DNA from: Candidatus Aminicenans sakinawicola JGI OTU-1
GTDB lineage: Bacteria; Acidobacteriota; Aminicenantia; Aminicenantales; Aminicenantaceae
Length of the DNA: 42,222 nt
Direction: 5' to 3'
NCBI GenBank assembly: GCA_000493965.1
Contig: AWNV01000001.1
Coordinates: 131,924 to 174,145 of the forward strand
In this document: one piece after another, positions 31,247 through 41,036 of the stretch
How positions within the stretch are numbered: position 1 is the stretch's first letter
Layout: every line of letters begins with the position of its first letter
The notes under the pieces: model-generated
The model's input: the letters and a program-made list of their open reading frames with translations, nothing else
The model's database searches: none
Told to the model about the DNA's origin: nothing
Made by a program: the position numbers and the translations under genes

Positions 31247-31723
31247 CTAACCCAATGTCGAGCTAATCCAATCACCGACATAATGTGTTGCTATTATAAC
31301 TGCCACTGCAATAGCCGAGTGTTCTACGATCGCTTTCCATGGTTTTGCTTTCTGCTCTTTGGCGATAAAGAAACTAAAAATGCATAACAATGATAAACCC
31401 CAGGCGATGCTTACAATAATTGCTGTGGAGAGTTGAAATAACAGGAGGGGAACAATAAATGTCAATGTAAAGACGAATTTAGACAAGAAAGTGGAGAGTG
31501 TTGCTTCCCATATCTCTTTGTTAGTATGCTTATTCTCTGATTCTTCGGAGAGATGGATACCTAGTGCGTCTGAAAGCGCATCTGCTATTGCTATTACCAA
31601 TACGCCGCTGATAACTACAAGTTTTGAATGAGTACCAGAATGAAGACCTACCATTAGTCCCAGAGTGGTGATTATTCCAGAGGTCAAACCAAAGCTAAAT
31701 CCTGTCTTTAGTGAATGTTTCAT
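31247..31723 (-). CDS. VIT1/CCC1-family membrane transporter
   Basis: A 158-residue protein with about five membrane helices. It opens KTGFSFGLTSGIITTLGLMVGLHSGTHSKLVVISGVLVIAIADALSDALGIHLSEESE, the conserved first half of VIT1/CCC1 iron/manganese transporters. The usual long cytoplasmic metal-binding domain between helices is absent, which is normal for this short subgroup. It should move Fe2+ or Mn2+ out of the cytosol. Its place just upstream of the ThiF scrap and ThiS, close to the PerR operon, fits iron control during oxidative stress. Confidence 0.75.
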   Translation of the reverse strand: MKHSLKTGFSFGLTSGIITTLGLMVGLHSGTHSKLVVISGVLVIAIADALSDALGIHLSEESENKHTNKEIWEATLSTFLSKFVFTLTFIVPLLLFQLSTAIIVSIAWGLSLLCIFSFFIAKEQKAKPWKAIVEHSAIAVAVIIATHYVGDWISSTLG

Positions 31724-31969
31724 TACTCAACTTCACTCTCTTTTCCTAAGGATTTCTTCCTTTATTAGATTCTACATACTAATAACACTCATCAGCATCA
31801 TAGTCAATAATAAAATTACACTGTAGTTCCCCCCTTTTTTTCTATTAGGTTGGGTATTTGAGGATGGCTCCGCTCTAGAGAAGATTTTTAACGCTATTCC
31901 CATAAACCTTTCTCTATTACGGGAAATGGGATGATTTCTTTGATTTTTTGTCTTGATTTTTCCAGTTGT

Positions 31970-33547
31970 TCACATAATTTCTAGCACTACGACTGATTTT
32001 GACGGGAGTGTTGTGAATACATTATTGTTTTTTAGCTGGACGGCTTTGAAAACTGTTGGCTTGAGTGTTTCCGGGCTGTCAAAGGTATTGTGAGCAGTCA
32101 TTCTAGAGGCAGTTAAAAGACGGCCTGTGATGCTCTTGGCCTCGTAACCGCGCAGTTCACAAACAATTTCTGCAGGATTATTAGGGTCAAGATTGCATAG
32201 AGATATGTGAATCTTTCCAGCTTTATTGCGAGATGCCGAAAAACTCAGGGATGGAATACTATTGCCTGCGAACTTATACTGTTTGCACTGTAAATCTGCT
32301 GGCAGAAGCATTGCATCCTGATGAACCTTGTACATTTCAAAGACATGATAAGTTGGGGTAAGGATCATCTTTTCAGCCTTGGTCAGGATCAATGCCTGTA
32401 AGACATTGATTGTCTGGGCAAGGTTGGCCATTTTTACCCGGGCACATTGATTATTAAAAATATTTAGAGTCAGTCCTGCCACAAGAGCATCACGTAGCGA
32501 ATTCTGCTGATACAGGAATCCCGGGTTGGTGCCGGGTTCGACTTTGTACCATGTACCCCATTCATCCACGATCAGCCCAACTTGTTTTTTAGAATCGTAT
32601 CTGTCCATGATGGTAGAATGCTTTGTGATAAGTTCATCAATGAACAGAGCTTTTTTGAGCGTATCAAACCATTCTTTCTCGTCAAAATCAGTTGCAGAGC
32701 CCCTGTTTCCCCAGACGCCGGGAACTGTGTAGTAATGAAAGCTCAACCCTGCCATGAGTGAGTGGGCCTCCCGCATCAGTACATCTGTCCAGTGATAATT
32801 TTCACCGTAACTACCGCAGGCAATTTTATAAATCCTGTTGCCGGAAAAATTACGTATGTAGGTCTGATAGCGGCGGTAGACATCAGCGTAGAACTCAGGC
32901 CGCATGTTGCCGCCACAGCCCCAATTTTCATTGCCGACACCGAAGTATTTCAGTTTCCATGGTTTTTCCCGGCCGTTTTTACGCCGCAGGTCGGACATAG
33001 AACTCTGGCTGTCAAACGTTATATACTCGATCCATTCCTGCATCTCTCGAACAGTGCCGCTGCCCGCATTTCCGCAGATGTATGGTTCGCATCCCAGTTG
33101 CTCGCAAAGATCTAAAAATTCGTGTGTGCCAAAATGATTGTTCTCTGTAACTCCGCCCCAATGCGTATTAACTATACTAGGACGTTGTGCATACGGGCCG
33201 ATCCCGTCTTTCCAGTGATACTCATCAGCAAAACATCCGCCGGGCCAGCGAAGAACAGGAATCTTTATACTTTTCAGTGCAGCTACCACATCATTTCGTA
33301 TGCCTCGTGTGTTCTTGATCGGACTATCCTCGCCAACCCAGTACCCTTCATAGATGCATCGCCCCAGATGCTCTGAGAAGTGCCCGTAGATATTTTTGTT
33401 AATGATATGCTTAGCTTGATCAACATTAATGATTAATTTATTCACTGTTTTTTGTTCCTTTCCTGTTTCATTTGTGGAAAACACCCATCCTATGCTCACC
33501 AGCAGAACAATTACTAGAGAGCTCATTATTGCTTTTATGTTCGTCAT
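31970..33547 (-). CDS. GH51 alpha-L-arabinofuranosidase, exported
   Basis: A 525-residue enzyme from the ATG at 33545-33547 (AAGGAG 5 bases upstream); the 18 extra N-terminal codons of the open frame are not used. Residues 1-23 form a signal peptide (ending VFSTNE), so it is exported although many GH51 enzymes are cytoplasmic. Family signs: NIYGHFSEHLGRCIYEGYWVG, RWPGGCFADEYHWKDGIGP, acid/base E207 in GNENWGCGG and nucleophile E329 in DEWGTWY. Residues 390-525 form the C-terminal beta-sandwich. It removes terminal alpha-L-arabinofuranose from arabinan or arabinoxylan and is divergent from two GH127 genes. Confidence 0.92.
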   Translation of the reverse strand: MTNIKAIMSSLVIVLLVSIGWVFSTNETGKEQKTVNKLIINVDQAKHIINKNIYGHFSEHLGRCIYEGYWVGEDSPIKNTRGIRNDVVAALKSIKIPVLRWPGGCFADEYHWKDGIGPYAQRPSIVNTHWGGVTENNHFGTHEFLDLCEQLGCEPYICGNAGSGTVREMQEWIEYITFDSQSSMSDLRRKNGREKPWKLKYFGVGNENWGCGGNMRPEFYADVYRRYQTYIRNFSGNRIYKIACGSYGENYHWTDVLMREAHSLMAGLSFHYYTVPGVWGNRGSATDFDEKEWFDTLKKALFIDELITKHSTIMDRYDSKKQVGLIVDEWGTWYKVEPGTNPGFLYQQNSLRDALVAGLTLNIFNNQCARVKMANLAQTINVLQALILTKAEKMILTPTYHVFEMYKVHQDAMLLPADLQCKQYKFAGNSIPSLSFSASRNKAGKIHISLCNLDPNNPAEIVCELRGYEAKSITGRLLTASRMTAHNTFDSPETLKPTVFKAVQLKNNNVFTTLPSKSVVVLEIM

Positions 33548-33588
33548 TTTAATCTCCTTATTTTGTTTGCATATGTTTATTGATTGAA

Positions 33589-33617
33589 ATTGTAAAAACA
33601 AAATACTGCTAAGTCAA
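33589..33617 (-). promoter_or_regulatory. GH51 promoter
   Basis: The minus strand shows TTGACT (33612-33617), a 17-base spacer and TACAAT (33589-33594), placing the transcript start about 35 bases before the GH51 ATG. Confidence 0.6.
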
Positions 33618-33638
33618 TCAGGGACTATATTTTAATAA

Positions 33639-33666
33639 TTGTTAAGACAATGATAAAATGTACAAT
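33639..33666 (+). promoter_or_regulatory. candidate promoter of the GH127 pair
   Basis: TTGTTA (33639-33644), a 16-base spacer and TACAAT (33661-33666) precede the first GH127 gene by about 68 bases. The -10 is the same as that of the divergent GH51 promoter, and the two lie back to back in a 186-base gap, so one regulator could control both. Confidence 0.42.
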
Positions 33667-33733
33667 ATAGCAATGATTGAGCAGGATTATCATCTGAAAT
33701 ATCGCATGAAAACAAAAAAAGGAGTCATGAAAA

Positions 33734-36145
33734 ATGAAGAGAGCGACAATTATAAGGATTATGCTTGTTTGTGTGGCGCTCGTTGCTTTTAGCAATGGGT
33801 GCGGGAAAAAATCTATAAAAGATTACTCCGTAAAGCCGGTTCCTTTCACTAATGTGCATGTTACTGATCAATTTTGGCTTCCCCGTATGGAGACCAACCA
33901 CAAGATAACTATTCCTTTTGCTTTTAAAAAGAGTGAAGAAACCGGGCGTATCGACAATTTTGCTGTTGCTGGTGGATTGAAGGAGGGTACTTTTTCCGGG
34001 ATTTATCCCTTTGATGATACGGATGTATACAAGATTCTCGAAGGTGCTTCCTACTCGTTAAGCCTTTATCCTGACCCGGAACTTGAAAAGTATCTGGATG
34101 ATTTGATCTTAAAGATTACTGCGGCACAGGAGGATGACGGCTATTTGTACACAGCAAGGACAATAAATCCAGATCCGCCCATCCAATGGGTCGAAAAGGA
34201 GCGTTGGGCGAATTTGAGAATGAGCCACGAATTATATAATGCCGGACACCTGTATGAAGCCGCTGTTGCTCATTTCCAGGCAACCGGAAAGCGCACTCTG
34301 CTGGAGGTTGCGATTAAGAATGCTGACTTGATTGATAGTGTCTTTGGCCCAGGGAAAAGACACGGCACTCCCGGCCATCAGGTAATCGAGATAGGCCTTG
34401 CCAAGCTGTATCGTGTGACCGGTAGAGAAAAGTACCTGAAACTGGCTAAATTTTTTCTGGATGAACGCGGTTACCCTCACGGCCGTAAGCTTTATGGAAA
34501 ATATGCCCAGGATCATAAGCCTGTAGTCGAACAGAGCGAGGCAGTCGGGCATGCTGTCCGTGCATCTTATATGTATTCTGGAATGGCGGATGTAGCGGCA
34601 CTTACTGGTGCTTCCGACTATGTGGAAGCCATAGACCGGATCTGGGAAAATGTTGTAACGAAGAAACTTTACCTTACAGGAGGTATAGGTGCCAGGAACA
34701 GTGGTGAGGCTTTTGGTGACGATTATGAACTTCCCAACGAGACCGCTTATAACGAGACTTGTGCTGCCATCGGCAATGCTATGTGGAATCACCGGCTTTT
34801 CCTCCTACATGGAGATGCCAAATATATTGACGTGCTGGAACGGATTCTCTATAACGGCCTGATTTCTGGAGTTTCTCTGAGAGGTGATCGGTTCTTTTAT
34901 CCCAATCCACTCGAATCCCATGGCCAGCACAAAAGAAGTCCATGGTTTGGCTGTGCCTGCTGTCCCGGGAACATAACCCGTTTTATGCCCTCTTTTCCCG
35001 GATATGTCTATGCGTTTGGAGACGGCATTCTTTATGTTAATCTTTTTGTCGGAGGCAGCGCTGCCATAAAGATGAATAAGCATAATGTTGGAATAAAACA
35101 GGAGACGAACTATCCATGGGATGGAGACGTGAAGATATTCGTGGACCCTGAAAGTACCGGGGAATTCGCCATATATGTCCGTATTCCGGGTTGGGCACAG
35201 AATAGACCACTACCCAGTGACCTTTATCGATACCTGAGCAGGAGCGGGGAGGAAGTAAAGCTCAAGGTCAACGGCAGGCAGATTGCCCTTGATATGGATA
35301 AGGGTTTCGCACGCATCCGGCGCACCTGGGAAAAAGGCGACGTGATTGATCTTCACCTGCCGATGCCAGTCCGCCGGGTATTGAGTCATGAAAATATTGA
35401 GGATAATCGGAGAAAGGTCGCTCTGGAGCGCGGGCCGGTTGTGTACTGTGCGGAATGGCCGGACAATCATGGATATGTAAGCAACCTGGTTTTGGCGGAT
35501 GATGTTGAGCTTGAGATCGAAAAGCGCACTGAAATGTTAAAAGGTTTGGATGTAATTAAAGGAAAGGTTATTGCTTTACAGAGAAGCAAGGACAGGAAGT
35601 CTGTAGTTAAAAAAGAGCAGTACTTTGTGGCAATTCCCTATTATGCCTGGGCTCACCGTGGCTCCGGAGAGATGGCAGTTTGGCTGGCGCGAGATGAGTC
35701 AAGAGCACGGCCTCTGCCGGAGCCGACGATAGCCTCGACCAGCCGTGTAAGTGTTTCCAGCGATAAAAATGGGGTGGCGGTCAATGACCAGTGGGAACCG
35801 AAGAGCTCCAATGATCACTCGAAACCCTACTTGCACTGGTGGCCCAATAAGGGGACTCAAGAATGGGTCCAATATGATTTTCGGAAAGCTGCAAAGGTTT
35901 CTGCTGTTGAGGTTTACTGGTTTGATGATACCGGCCAGGGAGAATGCCGGGTGCCCAGATCATGGCGGATCCTGTACAAGGACAGAAACGAGTGGAAATC
36001 AGTCGACAATGACGGCCCTTACGGCGTGGGAAAAGATAAATACAACAGGGTGACATTTTATCCTGTCAGAGCCTTGGCATTGAGGCTTGAAGTGCAGCTT
36101 CAGCCGAAGTTTTCTACAGGAATTCTTGAATGGCGAGTGGAATAG
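33734..36145 (+). CDS. GH127 beta-L-arabinofuranosidase lipoprotein with C-terminal discoidin-like domain
   Basis: An 803-residue enzyme. Residues 1-23 are a lipoprotein signal (lipobox FSNGC). Residues ~30-640 are the GH127 (DUF1680) alpha/alpha barrel plus beta domains. The zinc-thiolate catalytic site is complete: E341 and C343 in NETCAAIG, and C409-C410 in CACCPGN; in Bifidobacterium HypBA1 the equivalents are E338, C340, C417 and C418. Residues ~660-803 form a discoidin/F5-8C-like carbohydrate-binding end (WVQYDFRKAAKVSAVEVYWFDD). It should hydrolyse beta-L-arabinofuranosides at the cell surface or in the periplasm. Confidence 0.92.
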   Translation: MKRATIIRIMLVCVALVAFSNGCGKKSIKDYSVKPVPFTNVHVTDQFWLPRMETNHKITIPFAFKKSEETGRIDNFAVAGGLKEGTFSGIYPFDDTDVYKILEGASYSLSLYPDPELEKYLDDLILKITAAQEDDGYLYTARTINPDPPIQWVEKERWANLRMSHELYNAGHLYEAAVAHFQATGKRTLLEVAIKNADLIDSVFGPGKRHGTPGHQVIEIGLAKLYRVTGREKYLKLAKFFLDERGYPHGRKLYGKYAQDHKPVVEQSEAVGHAVRASYMYSGMADVAALTGASDYVEAIDRIWENVVTKKLYLTGGIGARNSGEAFGDDYELPNETAYNETCAAIGNAMWNHRLFLLHGDAKYIDVLERILYNGLISGVSLRGDRFFYPNPLESHGQHKRSPWFGCACCPGNITRFMPSFPGYVYAFGDGILYVNLFVGGSAAIKMNKHNVGIKQETNYPWDGDVKIFVDPESTGEFAIYVRIPGWAQNRPLPSDLYRYLSRSGEEVKLKVNGRQIALDMDKGFARIRRTWEKGDVIDLHLPMPVRRVLSHENIEDNRRKVALERGPVVYCAEWPDNHGYVSNLVLADDVELEIEKRTEMLKGLDVIKGKVIALQRSKDRKSVVKKEQYFVAIPYYAWAHRGSGEMAVWLARDESRARPLPEPTIASTSRVSVSSDKNGVAVNDQWEPKSSNDHSKPYLHWWPNKGTQEWVQYDFRKAAKVSAVEVYWFDDTGQGECRVPRSWRILYKDRNEWKSVDNDGPYGVGKDKYNRVTFYPVRALALRLEVQLQPKFSTGILEWRVE

Positions 36146-36156
36146 GATTAGTTACG

Positions 36157-38145
36157 ATGAACCGATTAATAAAATGGTTGTTGTTTGGAGCATTTATAAT
36201 AACGGCTTTTATCGTATGCGGAAATAAAAAAGCCGTGGATTATCCGGTTAAGCCTGTTCCCTTTATGGACGTGCATGTAGACGATGATTTTTGGCTTCCG
36301 AGGATGGATACAAACCGCAGCGTAACCATTCCCTTTGCTTTAAAGAAAAATGAAGATACCGGCCGTGTAAATAATTTTAAAAAAGCCGCAGGATTGATGG
36401 AGGGAAAATATGAGGGCAGAAGATTCAATGATACAGATGTATACAAAGTTATGGAAGGTGCAGCCTATTCATTAAGCCTTGACCCTGATCCGGAGCTGGA
36501 AAAATATCTGGACAGCTTGATTGAAATAATCGCAGCCGCCCAGGAAGAAGATGGCTATTTGTATGCAGCCCGCACCGTTGATCCGGAAAACCCAGCACCG
36601 GGTGCCGGCCCTGGGCGCTGGACAAGGCTTCGGGGAAGCCATGAACTCTACAATGCCGGACACATGTACGAAGCCGCTGTGGCTTACTACCTGGCTACTG
36701 GCAAGCGCACCTTTCTGGATGTGGCTGTAAAGAATGCAGACCTGCTTGTAAAAGAATTCGGACCTAATAAAAGACGCGACTTCCCAGGCCATCAGGAGAT
36801 AGAGATAGGTTTGGCAAAGCTCTTTCGGGTGACAGGGAACAAAGAATATCTCAAGCTGGCTAAGTTCTTTCTTGATGAGCGGGGCTATGCTCATGACGGC
36901 GGGCTTTATCCTGAATCATCTCCTTTTGCCATTTATAACCAGAAGAAATACATGCAGGACCACAAACCGGTCCTGGAGCAGAATGAGGCGGTTGGACATG
37001 CTGTCCGGGCATCTTACATGTACGCCGGAATGGCGGATGTGGCAGCACTCACTGGAAATGTTGAATATGTAAGAGCTATTGACAGGATCTGGGAGAATGT
37101 CGTGTCAAAAAAAATGTATCTTACAGGCGGTATCGGGGCCCGGCACACAAGCGAGGCATTCGGAGATAACTATGAGCTGCCCAACTTTACAGCCTATACT
37201 GAAACCTGTGCGGCCGTAGGGAATGTAATGTGGAACCACCGCCTTTTCCTGCTCCATGGTGATGCAAGATATATCGATGTTATGGAACGAGTTCTTTATA
37301 ACGGCTTGATTTCCGGAGTGTCGCTGAGCGGGGACCGTTTTTTCTACCAGAACCCGCTGGAATCGAAAGGAAAATATGAACGCAGCCCTTGGTTCGAGGT
37401 GGCTTGCTGTCCGGGAAACATTACGCGTTTTATTCCTTCATTTCCGGGATATGTATATGCTCAAAGGAATGGCATCCTGTATGTTAATCTCTTTGTCGGA
37501 GACACAGCTAAGATTATGGTAGAGAATAATTCCGTAGAGATCAAACAGGAGACGCACTACCCATGGGAAGGAGTGGTGAAGATAACAATCGATCCTGAGC
37601 GCAGTGCGGAATTTACGCTGAATATTCGTATTCCAGGCTGGGCACAAAACCTCCCTGTCCCGAGTGATTTGTACCGCTACATGAGAAAGAGAAATGAGGA
37701 TGTGAAGCTTACAGTCAATGGCAATCCTTTTACTCTGGATATAGAAAGAGGCTATGCACGAATCCGGCGCCGTTGGAGAAGAGGTGATGTTGTCGAATTA
37801 GATTTCCCCATGCCTGTTAGGCGTGTAATTTGCAATGAGAATGTGAAAGACAACAGAGGAAAGGTTGCCTTAGAGAGAGGCCCTTTGGTTTACTGTGCTG
37901 AGTGGGTTGATAATGGCGGAGGGGTTCTTGACCTGCTTTTGCCTGATAGTATAAAGTTAGAAAGCAAATATCAGCAGGATATGTTAGGAGGTATGGTAAT
38001 AATAAAAGGCAAGGCATTCGAATTGAAGAAGAGTGATGATGGAAAATTTACAGGAAGAATTGATCGGGAATTGATTGCTATTCCATACTATGCCTGGGCT
38101 CATAGGGGAGAGGGTGAAATGGCCGTATGGCTTCTGCGCTTTTAA
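36157..38145 (+). CDS. second GH127 beta-L-arabinofuranosidase lipoprotein
   Basis: A 662-residue paralogue of the preceding gene, clearly a tandem duplication, from the ATG at 36157 (11 bases after the upstream stop); the nine extra codons of the open frame lie inside the previous gene. Lipobox FIVC. Catalytic residues E349, C351, C417 and C418 (EVACCPGN) are kept. It lacks the discoidin-like domain and ends at WLLRF right after the GH127 core. An insertion GLYPESSPFAIYNQKK near residue 250 replaces the shorter loop of the first copy. Different linkage or chain-length preference is likely. Its last 68 bases overlap the convergent arsR-like gene. Confidence 0.92.
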   Translation: MNRLIKWLLFGAFIITAFIVCGNKKAVDYPVKPVPFMDVHVDDDFWLPRMDTNRSVTIPFALKKNEDTGRVNNFKKAAGLMEGKYEGRRFNDTDVYKVMEGAAYSLSLDPDPELEKYLDSLIEIIAAAQEEDGYLYAARTVDPENPAPGAGPGRWTRLRGSHELYNAGHMYEAAVAYYLATGKRTFLDVAVKNADLLVKEFGPNKRRDFPGHQEIEIGLAKLFRVTGNKEYLKLAKFFLDERGYAHDGGLYPESSPFAIYNQKKYMQDHKPVLEQNEAVGHAVRASYMYAGMADVAALTGNVEYVRAIDRIWENVVSKKMYLTGGIGARHTSEAFGDNYELPNFTAYTETCAAVGNVMWNHRLFLLHGDARYIDVMERVLYNGLISGVSLSGDRFFYQNPLESKGKYERSPWFEVACCPGNITRFIPSFPGYVYAQRNGILYVNLFVGDTAKIMVENNSVEIKQETHYPWEGVVKITIDPERSAEFTLNIRIPGWAQNLPVPSDLYRYMRKRNEDVKLTVNGNPFTLDIERGYARIRRRWRRGDVVELDFPMPVRRVICNENVKDNRGKVALERGPLVYCAEWVDNGGGVLDLLLPDSIKLESKYQQDMLGGMVIIKGKAFELKKSDDGKFTGRIDRELIAIPYYAWAHRGEGEMAVWLLRF

Positions 38146-38515
38146 GTATAGAAATTTTTTCTTCACTGGCTTTGAACGACTCAAAAATCATCTTCCCGCC
38201 AACGAATGAAAGCAATCCATCACGCATAACCACGCTGTCGTTTTCGATCTGATCAATAACCCATTTAAGTATTGCAGAAACCGCAGGATTAGATTTCTTG
38301 GGCGGCAACGAGTAATACATCCACTTTCCTCGTTTCTCTCCCTCAACAAGTTCCGCATTTCGAAGAATGCTCATGTGCTTTGAGACTGTGGATGGCACCA
38401 ATCCCAATAATTCAATAAGCTGACAAACGCATAGTTCGCCTTGTCGCAATGCAGCCAAAGCACGTAAACGATTAGGATCGGTAAGGGCCTTGGCTGTTCG
38501 GATCGTCTTTTTCAT
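38078..38515 (-). CDS. ArsR-family metalloregulator
   Basis: A 145-residue ArsR/SmtB winged helix. Seen: MKKTIRTAKALTDPNRLRALAAL, the arsenic-type metal site ELCVCQL, the recognition helix STVSKHMSILRNA, and the wing EGEKRGKWMYYSL. GGAGAC lies 6 bases before the ATG. The last ~25 residues (ILKSAEAIRPFHPL...) are read from the complement of the GH127 3' end and are probably not native, meaning the original stop was lost at a junction near 38146. It should repress the arsenical-permease gene in the absence of As(III). Confidence 0.85.
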   Translation of the reverse strand: MKKTIRTAKALTDPNRLRALAALRQGELCVCQLIELLGLVPSTVSKHMSILRNAELVEGEKRGKWMYYSLPPKKSNPAVSAILKWVIDQIENDSVVMRDGLLSFVGGKMIFESFKASEEKISILKSAEAIRPFHPLPYEPRHSME

Positions 38516-38606
38516 GTCGGGTCTCCAATCTATTGTTCATTCGTCATTTCGTCACATATCGAATTATACAAGATGCCACGCCCTGTATCAAGACTTTCAC
38601 ATTGAT

Positions 38607-39008
38607 TTAATACAAATGCAAGATGTGCGAGAGACAAGAATGCAGGCCAGCAACGATGAAAATTACCTCTGTAATTCTTCTGGCCCACTTCTCAAAGACC
38701 GTCAGCTTATTGAATGCTTTGCCAACCCAGTGTGCGGCAAACGCCAGCAACAGTGAAAAACCCAATACAGGTAAGGTAGTTCCAATTCCATATAGCGAAG
38801 GCATAAGGAATCGTGAGCCGTGCTTCATGGCAATAGAAAACATGCTGCCAAAGAACAGGCCTGCTGAAACAGGGCAAAAGGAAAGGGCGAAGACAATACC
38901 CAGTAGACCTGCGCCCCACGCGCTTGATTTTTGCGCATAGTCTTGGATTTTCTCACGTCTCGTAGCATGACATGATGGACAGAATCCACGGGTCTTGGAT
39001 GATTCCTT
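38607..39008 (-). pseudogene. ArsG/CcdA-like arsenical efflux permease, N-terminus lost
   Basis: The open frame encodes about 133 residues, the C-terminal half of a LysE/CcdA-like permease of the ArsG (aromatic arsenical efflux) type. It reads FCPSCHATRREKIQDYAQKSSAWGAGLLGIVFALSFCPVSAGLFFGSM, then PSLYGIGTTLPVLGFSLLLAF and VFEKWARRITEVIFIVAG. The first three helices are absent and the frame begins exactly at the 3' end of the sensor-kinase gene. The ArsR gene lies 91 bases downstream. A remaining ATG at 38841-38843 could give a 78-residue product, but it would not be a working transporter. Confidence 0.7.
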
Positions 39009-41036
39009 TCATGACCATTTTTCAATAACGCGTTTGAGCTCATCTTTTTTAATAGGCTTAGATAAATAATCATCCATACCAGCTTCCAAGCAACGCCTCT
39101 GATCTCCTGACATAGCATGTGCTGTCATCGCTATGATAGGAATGTGTTTTCCGGTCGCTTCCTCCTTCTTCCTAATTGCTGTTGTAGTTTCGAAACCATT
39201 CATCTCTGGCATTTCAATATCCATAAAAATTAAATCAAAAAAATCCTTACCGTATAAGTCAACCGCCTGTTTACCATTATCAGCAATCTTAACAGAATGC
39301 CCATTTCTTTCGAGCATACGAGCAACTAACCGCTGGTTTACTACATTGTCTTCAACCAGTAAGATATGATTAGAACGAAGAGCTTCATGGAAAGAATGTC
39401 TTGTAACAAGTTTTCTTGAAGGCTCCTCTTTTACAAGAGTCCCCAAAATTTTCTTTATAGCATAAAGAAGCTCAGATGCCTTTACGGGCTTTGTCAAATA
39501 TCCTGAAATACCTAAATCCCGACATTTCGTACCATCTCCTCGTCTTCCACCTGATGCTAAAATTAAAAGTTGGGTTTTAGATAAGCATTTGTCGTGCCTT
39601 ATCCTTTCTGCAAGCTCAAAACCATCCATCTCTGGCATCATTAGATCTAAAATTGCCAAATGAAAATGCCTATCCTGCTCTATAGCGTTTTTCATCTGTT
39701 CAAGCGCTTTTAGTCCGCTTTCTACACTGACTACCTTCATACCCCAATTTTTTAGCATCCTTTCAAGTATGAGCCGATTTGTTGAATTATCATCTACAAT
39801 CATCGCAGAGTAATTTTTTAAATCTTCTTGTTCTAACAATGCTCCCGGCTTTTCTCGTTTTTTTAAACCGAACCGAGTTGTAAAATGGAAAGTAGTTCCT
39901 TTTCCTACTTCGCTTTCAATCCAGATATGACCTCCCATCAATCTTACATAATTAGTCGAAATAGCAAGTCCCAGGCCTGTCCCTCCATATCGTCTTGTCG
40001 TGGAAGTATCTGCCTGAGAAAACGCATCAAAAATAGTTTTCTGTTTTTCTGGAGGGATTCCTATTCCTGTATCTTTAACAGATGTATGAATAGTAACTTC
40101 GTTTTCCGTTTCTGATTCGAGCTCTATCTTTACCACTATTTCTCCTTTTTCTGTAAACTTTATTGCATTCCCAACCAAATTGATAATTATTTGACGAAAA
40201 CGTCCAGGATCTCCCACCAGAGAATCAGTCACATCAAAGGAAATATCACAGATTAATTCCAAACCCTTTTTCTCTGCTACAGCACCATATGATTTCAATG
40301 AATCGCCAATACTATCCCTCAAGCTGAATTCGGTTGAATCAAGTTCGAGTTTCCCTGACTCGATTTTTGAAAAATCCAGAATATCATTTATGATTGCAAG
40401 AAGTGAATCTGCTGATATTTTGACCATCTTAAGATATTCCTGCTGTTCAAGAGTAAGGTCAGTATCCAATAAAAGTTCTGTCATTCCTATAACACCGGTC
40501 ATTGGTGTTCGAATTTCATGGCTCATATTCGCAAGAAATTCGCTTTTAGCACGGTTAGCATCCTCTGCGGCTTTTCGCTCTTTTTCTGCTGAGATATTTC
40601 TTATCTGAATCCTGTACAGTCCAAAAATAATTGAAATTATTCCCGCTGCTACTAAGAGTTTAAACCACCAGGTCTGCCAGAACGCTGGAATAATTTTTAT
40701 ATTTAATGACGTCCCTTCTTCATTCCAAATACCATCATTATTCGATGCTTTAACTCTGAATGTGTACTCCCCTGGGTCCAGATTGGTATAAGTGGCAAAC
40801 CTTTGAGCGGCAGAAGTGTAAATCCAATCTTTATCCAATCCTTCCATCCTGTATTCATACTCATTTTTATCCGGGAAAACGTAATGCAAGGCTGCAAACT
40901 CAAAAGACAACATGTTGTCTCTGTAGGAAAGCTCAATTTCATCGGTTTCTGTGATGGACTTTGTTAATGGTGATTTTCTATCCTCGCCTTGCTGGATGGG
41001 CACGACTTTGTTAAAGATTCTGAACTTTGTTATCAT
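39009..41036 (-). CDS. hybrid sensor histidine kinase, 3' part after an in-frame TAG
   Basis: From the first ATG the frame encodes 675 residues, and it is open in the same frame up to the TAG at 41307. Order: end of a Reg_prop propeller and Y_Y_Y domain (to ~110), a membrane helix (~118-140), HisKA with H in NMSHEIRTPM (~173), HATPase_c (N-box LVGNAIKFTEKG, DTGIGIPPEK, GGTGLGLAI), then two receiver domains with phospho-aspartates in AILDLMMPEMDG and IFMDIEMPEMNG. No DNA-binding output domain follows, so a separate response regulator is needed. Next to arabinan-degradation genes, sensing of an arabino-oligosaccharide is plausible but unproven. Confidence 0.88.
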   Translation of the reverse strand: MITKFRIFNKVVPIQQGEDRKSPLTKSITETDEIELSYRDNMLSFEFAALHYVFPDKNEYEYRMEGLDKDWIYTSAAQRFATYTNLDPGEYTFRVKASNNDGIWNEEGTSLNIKIIPAFWQTWWFKLLVAAGIISIIFGLYRIQIRNISAEKERKAAEDANRAKSEFLANMSHEIRTPMTGVIGMTELLLDTDLTLEQQEYLKMVKISADSLLAIINDILDFSKIESGKLELDSTEFSLRDSIGDSLKSYGAVAEKKGLELICDISFDVTDSLVGDPGRFRQIIINLVGNAIKFTEKGEIVVKIELESETENEVTIHTSVKDTGIGIPPEKQKTIFDAFSQADTSTTRRYGGTGLGLAISTNYVRLMGGHIWIESEVGKGTTFHFTTRFGLKKREKPGALLEQEDLKNYSAMIVDDNSTNRLILERMLKNWGMKVVSVESGLKALEQMKNAIEQDRHFHLAILDLMMPEMDGFELAERIRHDKCLSKTQLLILASGGRRGDGTKCRDLGISGYLTKPVKASELLYAIKKILGTLVKEEPSRKLVTRHSFHEALRSNHILLVEDNVVNQRLVARMLERNGHSVKIADNGKQAVDLYGKDFFDLIFMDIEMPEMNGFETTTAIRKKEEATGKHIPIIAMTAHAMSGDQRRCLEAGMDDYLSKPIKKDELKRVIEKWS

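Noticed and set aside
33734..38145. The two GH127 genes as an assembly duplication
   Set aside because: They differ throughout in sequence, loops and C-terminal domain, so they are true paralogues.
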